Assembly (NCBI GenBank): GCA_030789695.1
Contig: CM061142.1
Coordinates: forward strand, 145,175,637 to 145,239,636
Direction: 5' to 3'
Length of the DNA stretch: 64,000 bases
DNA from: Scilla litardierei
Taxonomy: Eukaryota > Streptophyta > Magnoliopsida > Asparagales > Asparagaceae
Below are positions 44,729 through 54,800 of this stretch, piece by piece. Under the pieces are notes generated by a model. The model was not told the origin of the DNA and made no database searches. It saw only the letters and a program-made list of their open reading frames with translations. A program made the position numbers and the translations under genes. The stretch's first letter is position 1. Each line of letters opens with the position of its first letter.

Positions 44729-46545
44729 TGTTCGCGCCCCGGCGTACACGTCCCGAGGCGACGGTTGTAGTTTTACCGCAAGCGCACGGTATAGCGGCGA
44801 GCGGGTATCGAACACAGGGAGGACGAATGACCGTGCTTGCTCCTAATCAACCTGGCTATTTAGAGGGATAATTGCCTTGGGCGATCCTGTCACAATCGTC
44901 AGACAAAAGTGCGAAATATCAAATCAAATAGAGAACGCCTAGGGAATGGGGAATCCCCACTACTCACCGTATTTCACAATTGTGGTTCGCCGGTATCGAA
45001 ATCGCTAGGATGAGAATTTGGATGAACTAGTTGCAACTAAATGTGGAACCAAGCTCACGCTCTCGCGCTGTTGCCGGTCTATAGCTATCCTAGGTTTGGG
45101 TCCAATCTCTTGCAAACCCTATCCTAGGGAAGCTAGCATTAGGATCAACATCATCGTCCAATTGCGCACCGAGCCCAATCTCTTGCAAACTCGGTCCACA
45201 ATCTAGATTAGGATAGTTCCTACCCGTCCAATCTCTTGCAAACGGGTATCGGCACGGAATTGCAACCGGAGATCCTAGCATCGGTCCAATTTCTTGCAAA
45301 CCGATACTTCGAAAATCCGACTCCAACCCAATTCGGATTTCTAGGGCTTCCTATCGAATTGGGATCCAATCTCTTGCAAATCCCAATTGATGTGAATACC
45401 TAGCTATCCGTAGTAATTCGGTCCCAATCTAATCCCTAATGACAATCCTAGCTCAATTTCTACCAATTCAACACAAATACGAAATTGGGCTTGTAGGGTT
45501 CATCCCCACACCCCAAGACGTGGAGACTACTCACTAATCATAGCAATAGCACAATAATTAGCAATGAAATAGACATTGGAATTCATCACAACAATGATAT
45601 AAACAATAAAAATAGAGTTTTTGGGGAAGAGAAGTGCAAACCAATGTAGATCTTCAATCAACCCAACAAAAATCCAAGTTTTTCTCTTCTCCAATCACAA
45701 TTAATAAAGCTAAAAAGTAGACTCAAAAAGCTACAAAAATCTGAGAGGTGGCTCTCCAAAACTAGGGTAAAAACAGAGCTTAAATAGCCCCAAAAATCGT
45801 CTAAAAATCCTGACCAAAATGCCCCTGCACAGCCTGTTTTCCGCAAATTTCGCTACAGGCTGCGCATCGCACTCGGCCGAGTGACAAAAGTCGCTTGGCC
45901 GAGTGAAAACCCTGTCAATTTTCCAGTAAGTCGGGGGCTTCAGGGGTCTTCAGTTCGGGGGCGGCTCGGCCGAGTGAGTTGTCGTCACTCGGCCGATGGC
46001 TTCACTTCACTCGGGCGGACGGGATTTGCCACTCGGCCGAGTGGGTCTTCTGAAGCTCAGATGGCCGAAAAACAGTAACTTCGATCTTTTTGAGGGCCTT
46101 CGTCTGGGCGCCACTCGGGCGGACGTGGTATCGTCACTCGGCCGATGTGGTCTCCGTCGCTCGGCCGAGTACACATGGAAATCGTGTCTGAACGGGTCGG
46201 CCGAGCAGTGTCTCGCTGGTCGGCCGAGTGGCTCCTCCACTCGGCCGAGTGGGACACAAAAAATGCCCAAACTGGTCGTTTTGGCCTCCTCGTCGCTCCG
46301 GCGACGTCCATTCTTCTTCCGCTCCTCTCCAATAGCAAAATACCCCTCGGGGAGGTCGTCGGTGGCCGTCTATCGTGAGCGCATCTCATGATCACTCCAA
46401 ATCGCGCCAAATCGCCTGAAATGCGACAAAAACAACAAAGCGTGAAAAGCATCGCAATATCGTCGATATATCGTGAAAAACATGATTTGGGCGATCTAAA
46501 TGGCATGCAAACATGCGGAAAAAGGTGTAAAATAAGGAGTGATCA
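44729..46545 (-). repeat. Athila-type 5' LTR
   Basis: 1,817 bp, same length as the 3' LTR. Differences I noted correspond to left-LTR positions near 35092, 35372, 35437 and 35600 only. The hairpin array is at 45083-45391, TATA-like motif at 45778-45787, U3 palindromes at 45870-46253. Confidence 0.93.
45083..45391 (-). ncRNA. Candidate structured RNA leader: five hairpins, one loop, different stems
   Basis: The loop CCAATCTCTTGCAA (plus strand) is at 45102-45115, 45175-45188, 45228-45241, 45286-45299 (CCAATTTCTTGCAA) and 45366-45379. Stems are: 1, 45083-45101 with 45116-45134 (19 positions, 15 matched or nearly so, core CCTAGG and GGGT); 2, ATTGCGCACCGAGC with ACTCGGTCCACAAT; 3, TACCCGT with ACGGGTA; 4, AGCATCGGT with ACCGATACT; 5, AATTGGGAT with ATCCCAATT (12 with a bulge). 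The C/A oppositions in stems 2 and 4 become G-U wobbles in minus-strand RNA. The array is downstream of the LTR TATA motif, so it should lie in the RNA leader. That it is a functional RNA is inference. Confidence 0.6.
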
Positions 46546-46550
46546 CAGCG

Positions 46551-48560
46551 CGCAGCTCGGACGTAGCTTTGGTGGTGTCGGTGATCATAGACACAACCAT
46601 GGTACGGCGACTGCTCGTCGACACCGGCAGCTCCTGCGACGTCCTCTTCATGTCAACCCTGGAAAAGATGGGGCGGCGGAAGGAAGACTTGCGACCCCGC
46701 TCGGGTCCCGTGGTGGGATTCACGGGCCACTCCACCCCCATCATCGGCACGATCCATCTCCCAGTAACACTCGGAGGCCCACCAGACTCGGTGACCCTGG
46801 CGGTAGAATTCATCGTATTGGGGATCGGGTCGGAATACAACGGGATCATCGGCCGACCCCTTCTCAACGCCATCGGAGCGGTGGTCTCGACCCTCCATCG
46901 GACTATCAAGTTCCGAATGCCCGGGGGATGGGGCAAGTCGAAGGCGATGCGGGGAGACCAAATACCTGCTATCAACTGGCGGAGGAAGGTCCCGAAGATC
47001 GTCTAGTCGACCGGATGGCCGCGCTCGACTTAAGGGACGGGCCGAGGCCCACCCCTGCGGAGGAGCAAGAGCAGATCCCGGTCACGGACGTCGAGGACCG
47101 GTTCGTCTCAATCGGGAGAGGGCTAAGCCATGACCTGAGGAGCCGACTGGTCGAGTGCCTGGAGGTGAACCTAGACGTCTTTGCTTGGTCACCAGAGGAC
47201 ATGCCCGGCATGGATCCCCAGGTGATCGTCCACCGGATCAACGCCGACTCCAACTTCAGGCCGGTCAGGCAGAAGAAGCGGAACCTGGGCGGCGAGAAGA
47301 TGAAGGCGGCCTCCGAGGAGGTGGAACGTCTCCTCGACGCCGGCTTCATACGAGAAGTCTGATACCCGGAGTGTCTATCGAACGTGGTGATGGTCAGGAA
47401 ACCCAACGGGAAGTGGCGAATGTGCGTGGACTTCAGTGACCTCAACAAAGCCTGTCCCAAGGACAGCTACCCCTTGCCGCGCATTGACCACCTGGTGGAC
47501 AACGCTTCGGGGTACGAGATGCTTAGCTTCATGGACGCCTACTCAGAGTACAACCAAGTCCAGATGGACCCCCGGGACGAGGAGATGACATCCTTCACGA
47601 CGGACCAGGGAACATACAGCTACAAGAAGATGCCCTTCGGCTTGAAGAACGCAGGGGCCACCTACCAGAGAATGGTCAACAAGGTTTTTCACTCCCAGAT
47701 CGGGAGGAACCTGGAGGTCTACGTCGACGACATGCTTGTCAAGTCAAGAAAGCCGGAGGACCACATCGCCGACCTTCGTGAAACCTTCGAGCGGTTGCGG
47801 CGACACAACATTCGACTCAACCCGACGAAGTGCACGTTCGGGGTAAGATCTGGTAAATTCTTGGGGTTTATGATAACTAACCGTGGCATTGAAGCTAATC
47901 CTGACAAGATCGAGGCACTGATCAACATGTGTGAGCCGACGATGATCAAGGAGCTGCAGAGGCTGAACGGGCGCATCGCAGCCTTGGGGCGATTCCTATC
48001 CAAATCGGCGGAAAGATCGCTCCCCTTCTTCAAAGTTCTGAGGAAAGCGATCGCGGAACCATCGGACAATAGGAAGACGATACATTGGGACGAATACTGC
48101 TCCAGGGCATTCGCGGATCTCAAGGAATATCTCTGCAGCCCACCTCTCATGTCCAAGCCACGGGAAGGGGAGTCACTAAGCCTTTACCTGGCGTGCGCGG
48201 AGGAAGCAGTGAGCTCGGTGCTGATCCGGGAAGATGGTGGGGTGCAGTGGCCGGTGTACTACACGAGTCGGATCTTGAAGGGGGGCGGAGGTGCGATACT
48301 CGCCCATGGAGAAACTGGCGTACGCCCTCATTCTCTCAGCGCGAAGGCTCAGGCCCTATTTCCAGGCCCACACCATACTGGTCTTGACCGACTCACAGCT
48401 GGAGCAGAATCTCAAGAGATTCGACCGAATGGGAAGGATGCTGAACTGGGGGGTGGAATTGAGCGAATTCGACCTCCGGTTCAAACCGCGCACGGCCATC
48501 AAAGGGCAGGCCTTGGCTGACTTCATCGCTGAGTGTACGACGGAAGGAGAACATCCTCCA
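46551..48560 (+). pseudogene. pol: Tat pol, first part: protease, RT, RNase H
   Basis: Starts directly after the Athila TSD, inside the protease: VRRLLVDTGSSCDVLF (about 46600-46645) and NGIIGRPLLNAIG. A 1-nt frameshift near 46945-46955 leads into the RT N-terminal region. The RT resumes after an in-frame TGA (47360-47362, where Arg or Gln is usual) with KWRMCVDFSDLNKACPKDSY, then YVDDMLVKS (catalytic, about 47720). RNase H is broken by an extra G in a G run near 48275 (frame change between SRILKG and the YSPMEKLAYAL stretch). The frames otherwise align along the whole domain order. Confidence 0.92.
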
Positions 48561-50359
48561 GAGGAAGAAGGCTCAGCAACGGTAATCGCCCAACCCTTGT
48601 CTTTTCTTTTGGCTGACCACCTCCAGTCAGGAGTTCCAGGAGCGTGGATAATCCATGTGGACGGATCAGCCACACAATCAGGAGGCGGGGCTGGGATCGC
48701 GATCCGATCTTCGGAAGGGAACGTCGTGGAGTATGTGTTGCTGTTCGAGTTCTCGGCCACCAACAACATGGCAGAATACGAAGCGGTGATCAACGGCTTG
48801 AGACTGGCCCGGGAGCTTGGGGCCGAATCTGTGCACCTCCTCAGCGACTCGAAGCTCATTGTCAACCAACTTCTGGGAAGTTACGAGACGCGGGAGGAGA
48901 CAATGCAGAGGTATCACGCTGTTGCCAAATCTGCGCTCTCCAGGTTCAAAAACGCGGAAGTCTTGCATCTCCTGCTGTCAGAGAACGCACGGGCGGACAC
49001 GCTGTCGAAGCTAGCCTCGTCCTCGCCGAAGGAGCTGGGCCGCACCATCTACGTGGAGAACCTGCAGTCCCCTAGCACGGAGGAGCGAGAGGTGATGGCG
49101 ATCGACCAAAATCTCACCTGGATGGATCCGATCATTCGGTACCTCACTCATGGGGAAGTGCCGACGGATTGGGACGAGTGTCGGACCCTGGAGAGGAAGG
49201 CGCTCCGATACATGATCCATGAGGGGACGCTCTACCGAAGGCGCTGGACGAAGGCTGATGTCCTCCCGTACCTGAAATGCATCGGACCGCAGGAAGCCAA
49301 CTACGTCCTACATGAGGTTCACGAAGGGATCTACGGAAATCACCACGGGGGCAAGATGGTTGCACAGAAAATCTTGAGGCAGGGATACTACTGGCCGAAC
49401 CTGGTACAAGACGCAGCAAGCTACGTCCAGAAGTGCCAGGAATGTCAGAGGTATGCCCACCACTCCTTAACTCCCCCGTCGGAGCTCATCCCTATCGTGA
49501 GCCCCATCCCTTTTGCAAAATGGGGGCTCGACATCCTCGGACCGTTTAAACCGGGCCGGGGGCAGCGGAAGTATCTGATAGTGGCGGTGGACTACTTCAC
49601 CAAATGGATCGAGGCGGAACCGTTGGCCACCATCACATGGAAGAAAGCGAAAAGCTTCGTGTGGACTTCCATCATCTCCAGATTCGGAGTCCCCCGGTCC
49701 ATCGTCACAGACAACGGGAAACAGTTTGACTCTGCGAGGTTCAAAGACTTCTGCGCGGAATGGGGAATCAAGCTTCTCTTCGCCTCTGTAGCGCACCCTC
49801 AGACCAACAGAATGGCAGAAGCGGCCAACAAGTGTATCATAGAGCCCCTCCGAAAGAAAGTGAAGGACACCGAAGGAAGCTGGCCGGAAGAGCTCCCCGG
49901 AATACTCTGGTCATACCAGACGACCCACAAGGAGGCCACCGGTGAGACCCCGTTCATGCTTGCCTACGGGGCCGAGGCAGTGGTGCCGGTCGAGTTGGGT
50001 GAGGAATCTCTCCGCCTCAATGACGAAGACAGGAACTCGCAGGGTCTGGAACTCAGCCTGGAGCTCCTCGGCGAACGACGGGAACAAGCCCTGGCCACCA
50101 TCATCCGCCAGAAGCAGAAGGTGGCCCGATACTACAATGCTCGGGTCAGGGGCCGAAGCTACCACCTTGGGGACCTGGTCCTCCGGAAAGCAGGCTTCAA
50201 CCCAGATACGCTCGCAAGGGGAAGCTCGCGGCTAAATGGGAGGGGCCCTACAAGGTCATCGAGGTCCTCGGACCCGCAACCTACCGTCTAGCCAATATGG
50301 AGGGGAGGATTCTCACTCACGCCTGGAATGCGGAACATTTACACAAGTACTTTCAATAA
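48561..50359 (+). pseudogene. pol: Tat pol, second part: extra RNase H and integrase
   Basis: After the connection domain a second RNase H begins at WIIHVDGSATQSGGGAGI (about 48640-48695) with NMAEYEA and LLSDSKL further on; this archaeal-type copy is a known feature of Tat elements. Integrase follows: HHCC region (about 49315-49450, with CQECQRYAHH), D in WGLDILGPF, D in VTDNGKQF (about 49705) and E in MAEAANK (about 49815). The main frame is open from 48291 to 50291, but a 1-nt frameshift near 50215 moves the C-terminal tail (KWEGPYKV) to another frame, ending at TAA 50357-50359. Confidence 0.92.
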
Positions 50360-51171
50360 ATGTATCGTTTCTGTGAAATAAATTTATTTGAATTCGTTCC
50401 TTTCCAGATAAGCAAAAAGATGTACAGAGAGACGCGCGAAGAGGCCAAGGGGCATTCCCCTCCCTCACTCAACTCCAGGGGCACCTGTGGGACCACCGGC
50501 TGGCGGTCCACTTGGGTCATCCCCCACACTCCGCTCAACGTCAGGGTGCATCCGGAGATCCTCGAAGTTGACCCCCGAGAGTGGGAACTTCTTTTGGATC
50601 TCGGACTGACACCGGTCGAAACCTTTCTCGAACGCCTCCGTCAAGGCGGTCTCAACGAAGGAGGTGGCATACTCCGCCACGGCATCCTGAGCGATCCGGG
50701 CCGGATCCACCTCCTCAAGCCCACGCATCCGGGCCTCTAAGGTCTCGATCTGGCGTTGGTGCTCCGCCCTCTCCTTCTCAATCTCCCGGGATCTCTCGCC
50801 AAGTTGAGCAAGGAGAACCCTCGCCTGCTCCTCCGCCGCTTCCAGACGATCGGAGAGCTCCAAGGTCTCGGGGCAACAACGGAGACGGGGATCTTCTCGG
50901 CTCCCCCAGACGTGTCGGCATCTCTCAAGAGCTCGGCGACCCGCGCCTCGGCCTCTGACTTTGCAGTCAGAGCCAAGGCCCTCTCCCGGTCCGCCTCCTC
51001 CAAGGCAGAGGACAGCTCAGTTACACGGGTCTCCCAGGACCTGACCCGCACTTCCTCTAACTGGCCTGCCTCTCCCTCCTCACCATGGGCCTCAAGATCT
51101 CGCCCGGCATCGGCCTTGGCTTTGGGAAGCGCCGCAAACTGACGCCTCATCGAGAGACCCACCGAGGATAA

Positions 51172-51238
51172 CTACACCAAGGCAACAAAGGTAAGACGGC
51201 GAAAGCAGCTGGAGGGAGGACAAGCAGAGGCACTCTAC
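51172..51238 (-). other. Predicted intron 2 of the Tat antisense gene
   Basis: 67 nt, GTAGAG to GTGTAG on the minus strand, phase 0, joining IQAGQQ to LSSVGLSMRRQ. The retained reading would leave the coiled-coil frame. Confidence 0.6.
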
Positions 51239-51774
51239 CTGTTGGCCGGCCTGAATCACAAAGGTGGCCAGACAGTCGCCTCTAACTCCATCCAGCGCAA
51301 CCTGATCGGGAGGGAGGCAACTATTCTCGGCCACTCGCACGGCGGCTCCGCGGCTCGAAAACACCGATTCCTTCTCCCCTACCGGGAAGCGTGGACGAAG
51401 AAGACCCTCCCCTGACGAAGGAAACTCGCCGGGGTTGGAGCGGAACACGCCTAGATACCGATCGTAGGCATCAGGGAGGGGACCGTCCGGGAGAGGCGAA
51501 GGGCCGACCCACGGCCAGGCAACCTCAACGGGGGCGGGTCGGAGCTGATCGGCGGGTGACGGGACATCAACTCCCTCGACCCCCTCACGGACCCTCTTGG
51601 AAGACCCCAACAAGGGGACAGAGGGGGATGGCCCCTTCTTCCTTTTAGAGCCTCCAGTCGAGGTCACGGCCCACTGCTTCTTCCGGACCACCAGCACATG
51701 ATCCCTCCTACACGAATCCGGATCTGGGGCCTGCACGTGAGTGCTGGCGGGGGAAGGACCGAGAGGGAATCCAC

Positions 51775-51848
51775 CTGCACTCAACGAAGAAATGAGAGAC
51801 CAAGCAGAGCCCAGGCAACCTCGAATGACGAATGCTCGGGGAGCTTAC
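51775..51848 (-). other. Predicted intron 1 of the Tat antisense gene
   Basis: 74 nt, GTAAGC (consensus donor) to GTGCAG on the minus strand, phase 1, joining TVWPLG to GFPLGPSPAS in frame. Unspliced, the frame ends at 51781-51783. Confidence 0.7.
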
Positions 51849-52662
51849 CCAAGGGCCACACCGTCTTACGCAAGTTATGGTCACTAAAGAGGACGTCAAT
51901 CGACCGCTCCCTCGCAGGAATCGCCAGCATGTCCTTCGTCGTCTGCAGCTCAGCGACAGTCGGCTCACCCAGATCGAGGATGACTGCGCCGGCCGACTCC
52001 CACCGAACCGGGAAAGGTACACTCGATGGGAACGTGACGAACACGTATTCCCCCTTCCAGCGTTTCAGGGAGCTCGGCAACCCCAACACCAGGGTCATCT
52101 TCGGGCGGGCGCTGATGTAAATCCACGCCCCCGATTGGTGGTGGCTCAGGCGGTAGAACTGGGCGAAGAGACGAAGAGAGGGCGCCACTCCCCTCAGCAT
52201 GCAGACGACGACGAACCCGACGAGGAGCCCAATGGCATTGGGGCAGAATTGACACAGGCACACGTTATGGGCCTGGAGGAACTCAACGATGAAAGGGTGG
52301 AGCGGGAAACGAAGCCCGAAGCGGAAGCACTTCTCGTATATTCCAACCTCGTTGGGACCGGGAAGGCAGATCCGCTCGTCAGACCCAGGGGCACGAGCCG
52401 AGTAAGGCGGAAGCAGATAGGCGGAGCGCATGCTCCTGATGGCGGTGGCGCAGATCGACGAAGGCCACGACAAGACCTCTGGGGGCACCCCTGAAAGTTC
52501 ACCCCCGTGCCGACGAATCGCTGAAGGAGGGCTACCCGTCGGGCCAGGAGCAGCGTCGCGCTCCGGCCGACCCGAACCCGTGGCAGAGGAAGACGACATG
52601 AGGCAGAGCTCAGGCAGAATCAGGATCAGCGTGAAGAAGAAAACGACGGGATGGCGGCTCAT

Positions 52663-52909
52663 AACCCACTCGGCTTCTCAACCTAAGACAACCCCGCGAG
52701 CGGTGGGGATAAGCTTGCAGCTACACGTGGCAGCATCAGAGGACCGACGACGCTTCGGAGCCCGCGCCTTAAAAGTATCGAACGGACCAACTCATGATGA
52801 CGACTAATAAATGAGTCGGCATCGACTAACGAGCCTGTCAAAGTCGACGGAAGTCACATCGGCCGAGCCGAACCGGCCGAGGCCGATCGACCCGACCAAT
52901 GGGGGCAAT
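52663..52909 (+). other. Tat 3' untranslated region and PPT
   Basis: Noncoding between the antisense gene start and the 3' LTR. The purine-rich AATGGGGGCAA just before TGTTACG (about 52898-52909) serves as the PPT. The antisense gene's own promoter, if any, would lie here or in the LTR. Confidence 0.65.
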
Positions 52910-53935
52910 TGTTACGCCTATTTGGCCAAAGCCCGAAAGACACGAGCCCAGAAACCCGACTGCCGATCAGAAGCCCGTCTACGCGATCTGGCCCGCCCGG
53001 TAAGGCCCTATAGAGGACCCCCGAATATCGATCCGACCCGGCCCTGATAGCGCGTTGGGCACTCGCCCACTCCAGCGGTAACCGTTCCCCTGATCCCGCT
53101 ACCACTTAATGGCTGTGATGGGGAGGTGCTGGCATGGCGCAGGGAGCGGCGACGGGGGGGCGGTGGCGGATTGAGGGGGCACGATCGAGGGCGGACGAGC
53201 GACGTGGGTCGGGGGAAATCACGGCGGGAGGTCTACAAAAGGGTTAGAAGGACGACTGGACAACAGACCGTATCGCAGGTATCTAAAACCTAAGGTACTC
53301 CATCAACGACCTAGTTCCCCCATTTCATCTCCTTCCTCCCCCGCTCGCGCCGTGAGACGACATTCAGATCTCCTCTCGAGTCGAACCGTCTCCGCCGGGC
53401 CTCCCTTCTCAGATCACTATATGACTTAGGCATCGGAGGGGATTTGGCCGGAACCAAGGTCCGGCCCCCCTGACGAGTGTTCTCGTCTACGCAGGAGGAC
53501 ATCAGATCCATGGGTCGAGGCTTCCCCTCCACCCCTCGCCGGCCACACATCAAGCGAGACGACTGAGGCTTCCCCTCATCATCCGCTCGACCGAGGCCGA
53601 GCACGACCGTCCGAGGCCGAGCGTTTCACACCGGGCTGAGGCTTCCCCTCCGCCCTGCGACCGGCCACGTAACCAGCAGGACGATCGAGGCTTCCCCTCG
53701 TCGTCTGACCATCCGAGGCCGAGCGTCCCTGATCGGGTCGAGGCTTCCCCTCGCCCTCCTTGCGACCGGAGACCCCGATTCGACCCAGCTGACGCGCTCC
53801 ACGTCGTCAGCAACTCCGACTCGCGCCTCGTCTGCACCAACTCGACACACCCGAGGGACCCCCGTGGGCCCCTTGACCACGTTGACCGGGTTATCCGCGG
53901 CCAATGCTTTTGTAGTGAGAAAACACTCTGAAACA
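52910..53935 (+). repeat. Tat 3' LTR (1,026 bp)
   Basis: Collinear with 33343-34364. The CGAGGCTTCCCCTC motifs recur at about 53515-53755. It ends TGAAACA before TSD GGTAT (53936-53940). Confidence 0.93.
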
Positions 53936-54687
53936 GGTATAATTGGGTAGTGCTCAATGTTCAACTTATAAGCCTCCCCTTCTCCATTCTCCAAAAAAGA
54001 TAACATGTGTTTTTTTGATGGTGTTTTTCATTTCATTTCACATAACTAAGCATTTCATTTCATTTCACATAACTGATGGTGTTTTTTTGAACATTTAGCA
54101 TACTCAATAAACTTATCAAGTTGAACATTTAGCATACTCAAATTATTTTAGTTTTCTATGCAAATAGGGTTACTTGCCAAATTACTACCCAATTAAGTTG
54201 AACATTTAGCATACTCAATAAACTTATCAATATAAACGGTTTTTCCATTTTGTCCATTTTGACATATGGCTTGCAGTACTCCAAAAATATTGTGAGTAAA
54301 AAGAACTCCAAAAAGAATTTTGATCCAACACTGAATTTTGAATTTTGATCCAACACTCAAGTAACAATTTCATTTGACATTCAAAATGCAAATTTTGAAC
54401 TCAATTGATCTCAATCTTGAGTGCATACCCAGGATACTCAGTTGGACCTCATCTACTGCTTACTCATCTAATAATGATGCAGAGATGCAGTGCAAAGTTT
54501 ATAAAGTTGACAGGATCATACTTTTTTTTGCAAGAAAACTAATTTCCGGATAAGTTTATATAGTTTATTAAGATAAGTTTTTATTTGGATAGTCATTTTT
54601 ATTTGGATTAGCAGTTGCAATTTAAATTTAGAATGAAAATTTGAAATTGAATTCAAATAAGATGAGCCAAAATTCAATTTCAAAATG

Positions 54688-54800
54688 CAAGGTGCAATAT
54701 TCAATATTCATGTTAGCAATGCTCATTTTCAAGTTCAGGCAAAATTTAAGTCTTTTGACTGAAAAGAAATTCTTTCAAGTTTCAAAATTGAATATGTTTC
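54688..54800 (+). repeat. Direct repeat shared with 60689-60790
   Basis: Both copies contain TGCTCATTTTCAAGTTCAGG and then AAAATTT, TTTTGACTGAAA and TTCAAAATTGAA in the same order. They are 6 kb apart, on the same strand, about 85-90% alike by eye. Confidence 0.7.

Larger units (their letters stand above)
34596..46545 (-). mobile_element. Young Athila-type element with gag-protease and ORF2 but no RT/integrase
   Basis: 11.95 kb, LTRs of 1,817 bp each (34596-36412 and 44729-46545), TSD CAGCG at 34591-34595 and 46546-46550. The PBS on the minus strand (TGGCGCCGTTACCGGGGA) is the Athila-style tRNA-Asp site. By eye the LTRs differ at about four positions, so insertion is recent. Both coding frames are intact: Gag-protease (41780-44551) and ORF2 (38369-40567). 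No RT, RNase H or integrase motif exists in any frame, so movement needed enzymes from a relative. Confidence 0.92.
50465..52662 (-). pseudogene. Tat antisense gene (putative gypsy-type transposon protein), three exons
   Basis: Lies on the strand opposite to pol, between pol and the 3' LTR, as in other Tat-type elements. Exons: 52662-51849, 51774-51239 and 51171-50465. The likely start is ATG 52662 or the later MSSSSATG at 52600. Exon 1 carries the family's conserved region (FGLRFPLHPFIVEFLQAHNV, about 52240-52330, then the VAPSLRLFAQFYRL block). Exon 2 is Pro/Ser-rich. Exon 3 is a long heptad-like Glu/Ala/Arg coiled coil. Both introns keep the frame. One frameshift near 50870-50920 in exon 3 is the only break seen. 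Function is unknown in the family. Confidence 0.8.
33343..53935 (+). mobile_element. Ty3/gypsy element, Tat lineage, gag-less and interrupted
   Basis: LTRs at 33343-34364 and 52910-53935 with TSD GGTAT (33338-33342 and 53936-53940). The PBS matches tRNA-Asp. Pol carries protease, RT, RNase H, a second RNase H and integrase, and an antisense gene lies between pol and the 3' LTR; the second RNase H and antisense gene are hallmarks of Tat-type elements. A younger element (34596-46545) splits it. Gag is absent. LTRs differ at about 3% of sites over the part compared by eye. Confidence 0.93.
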
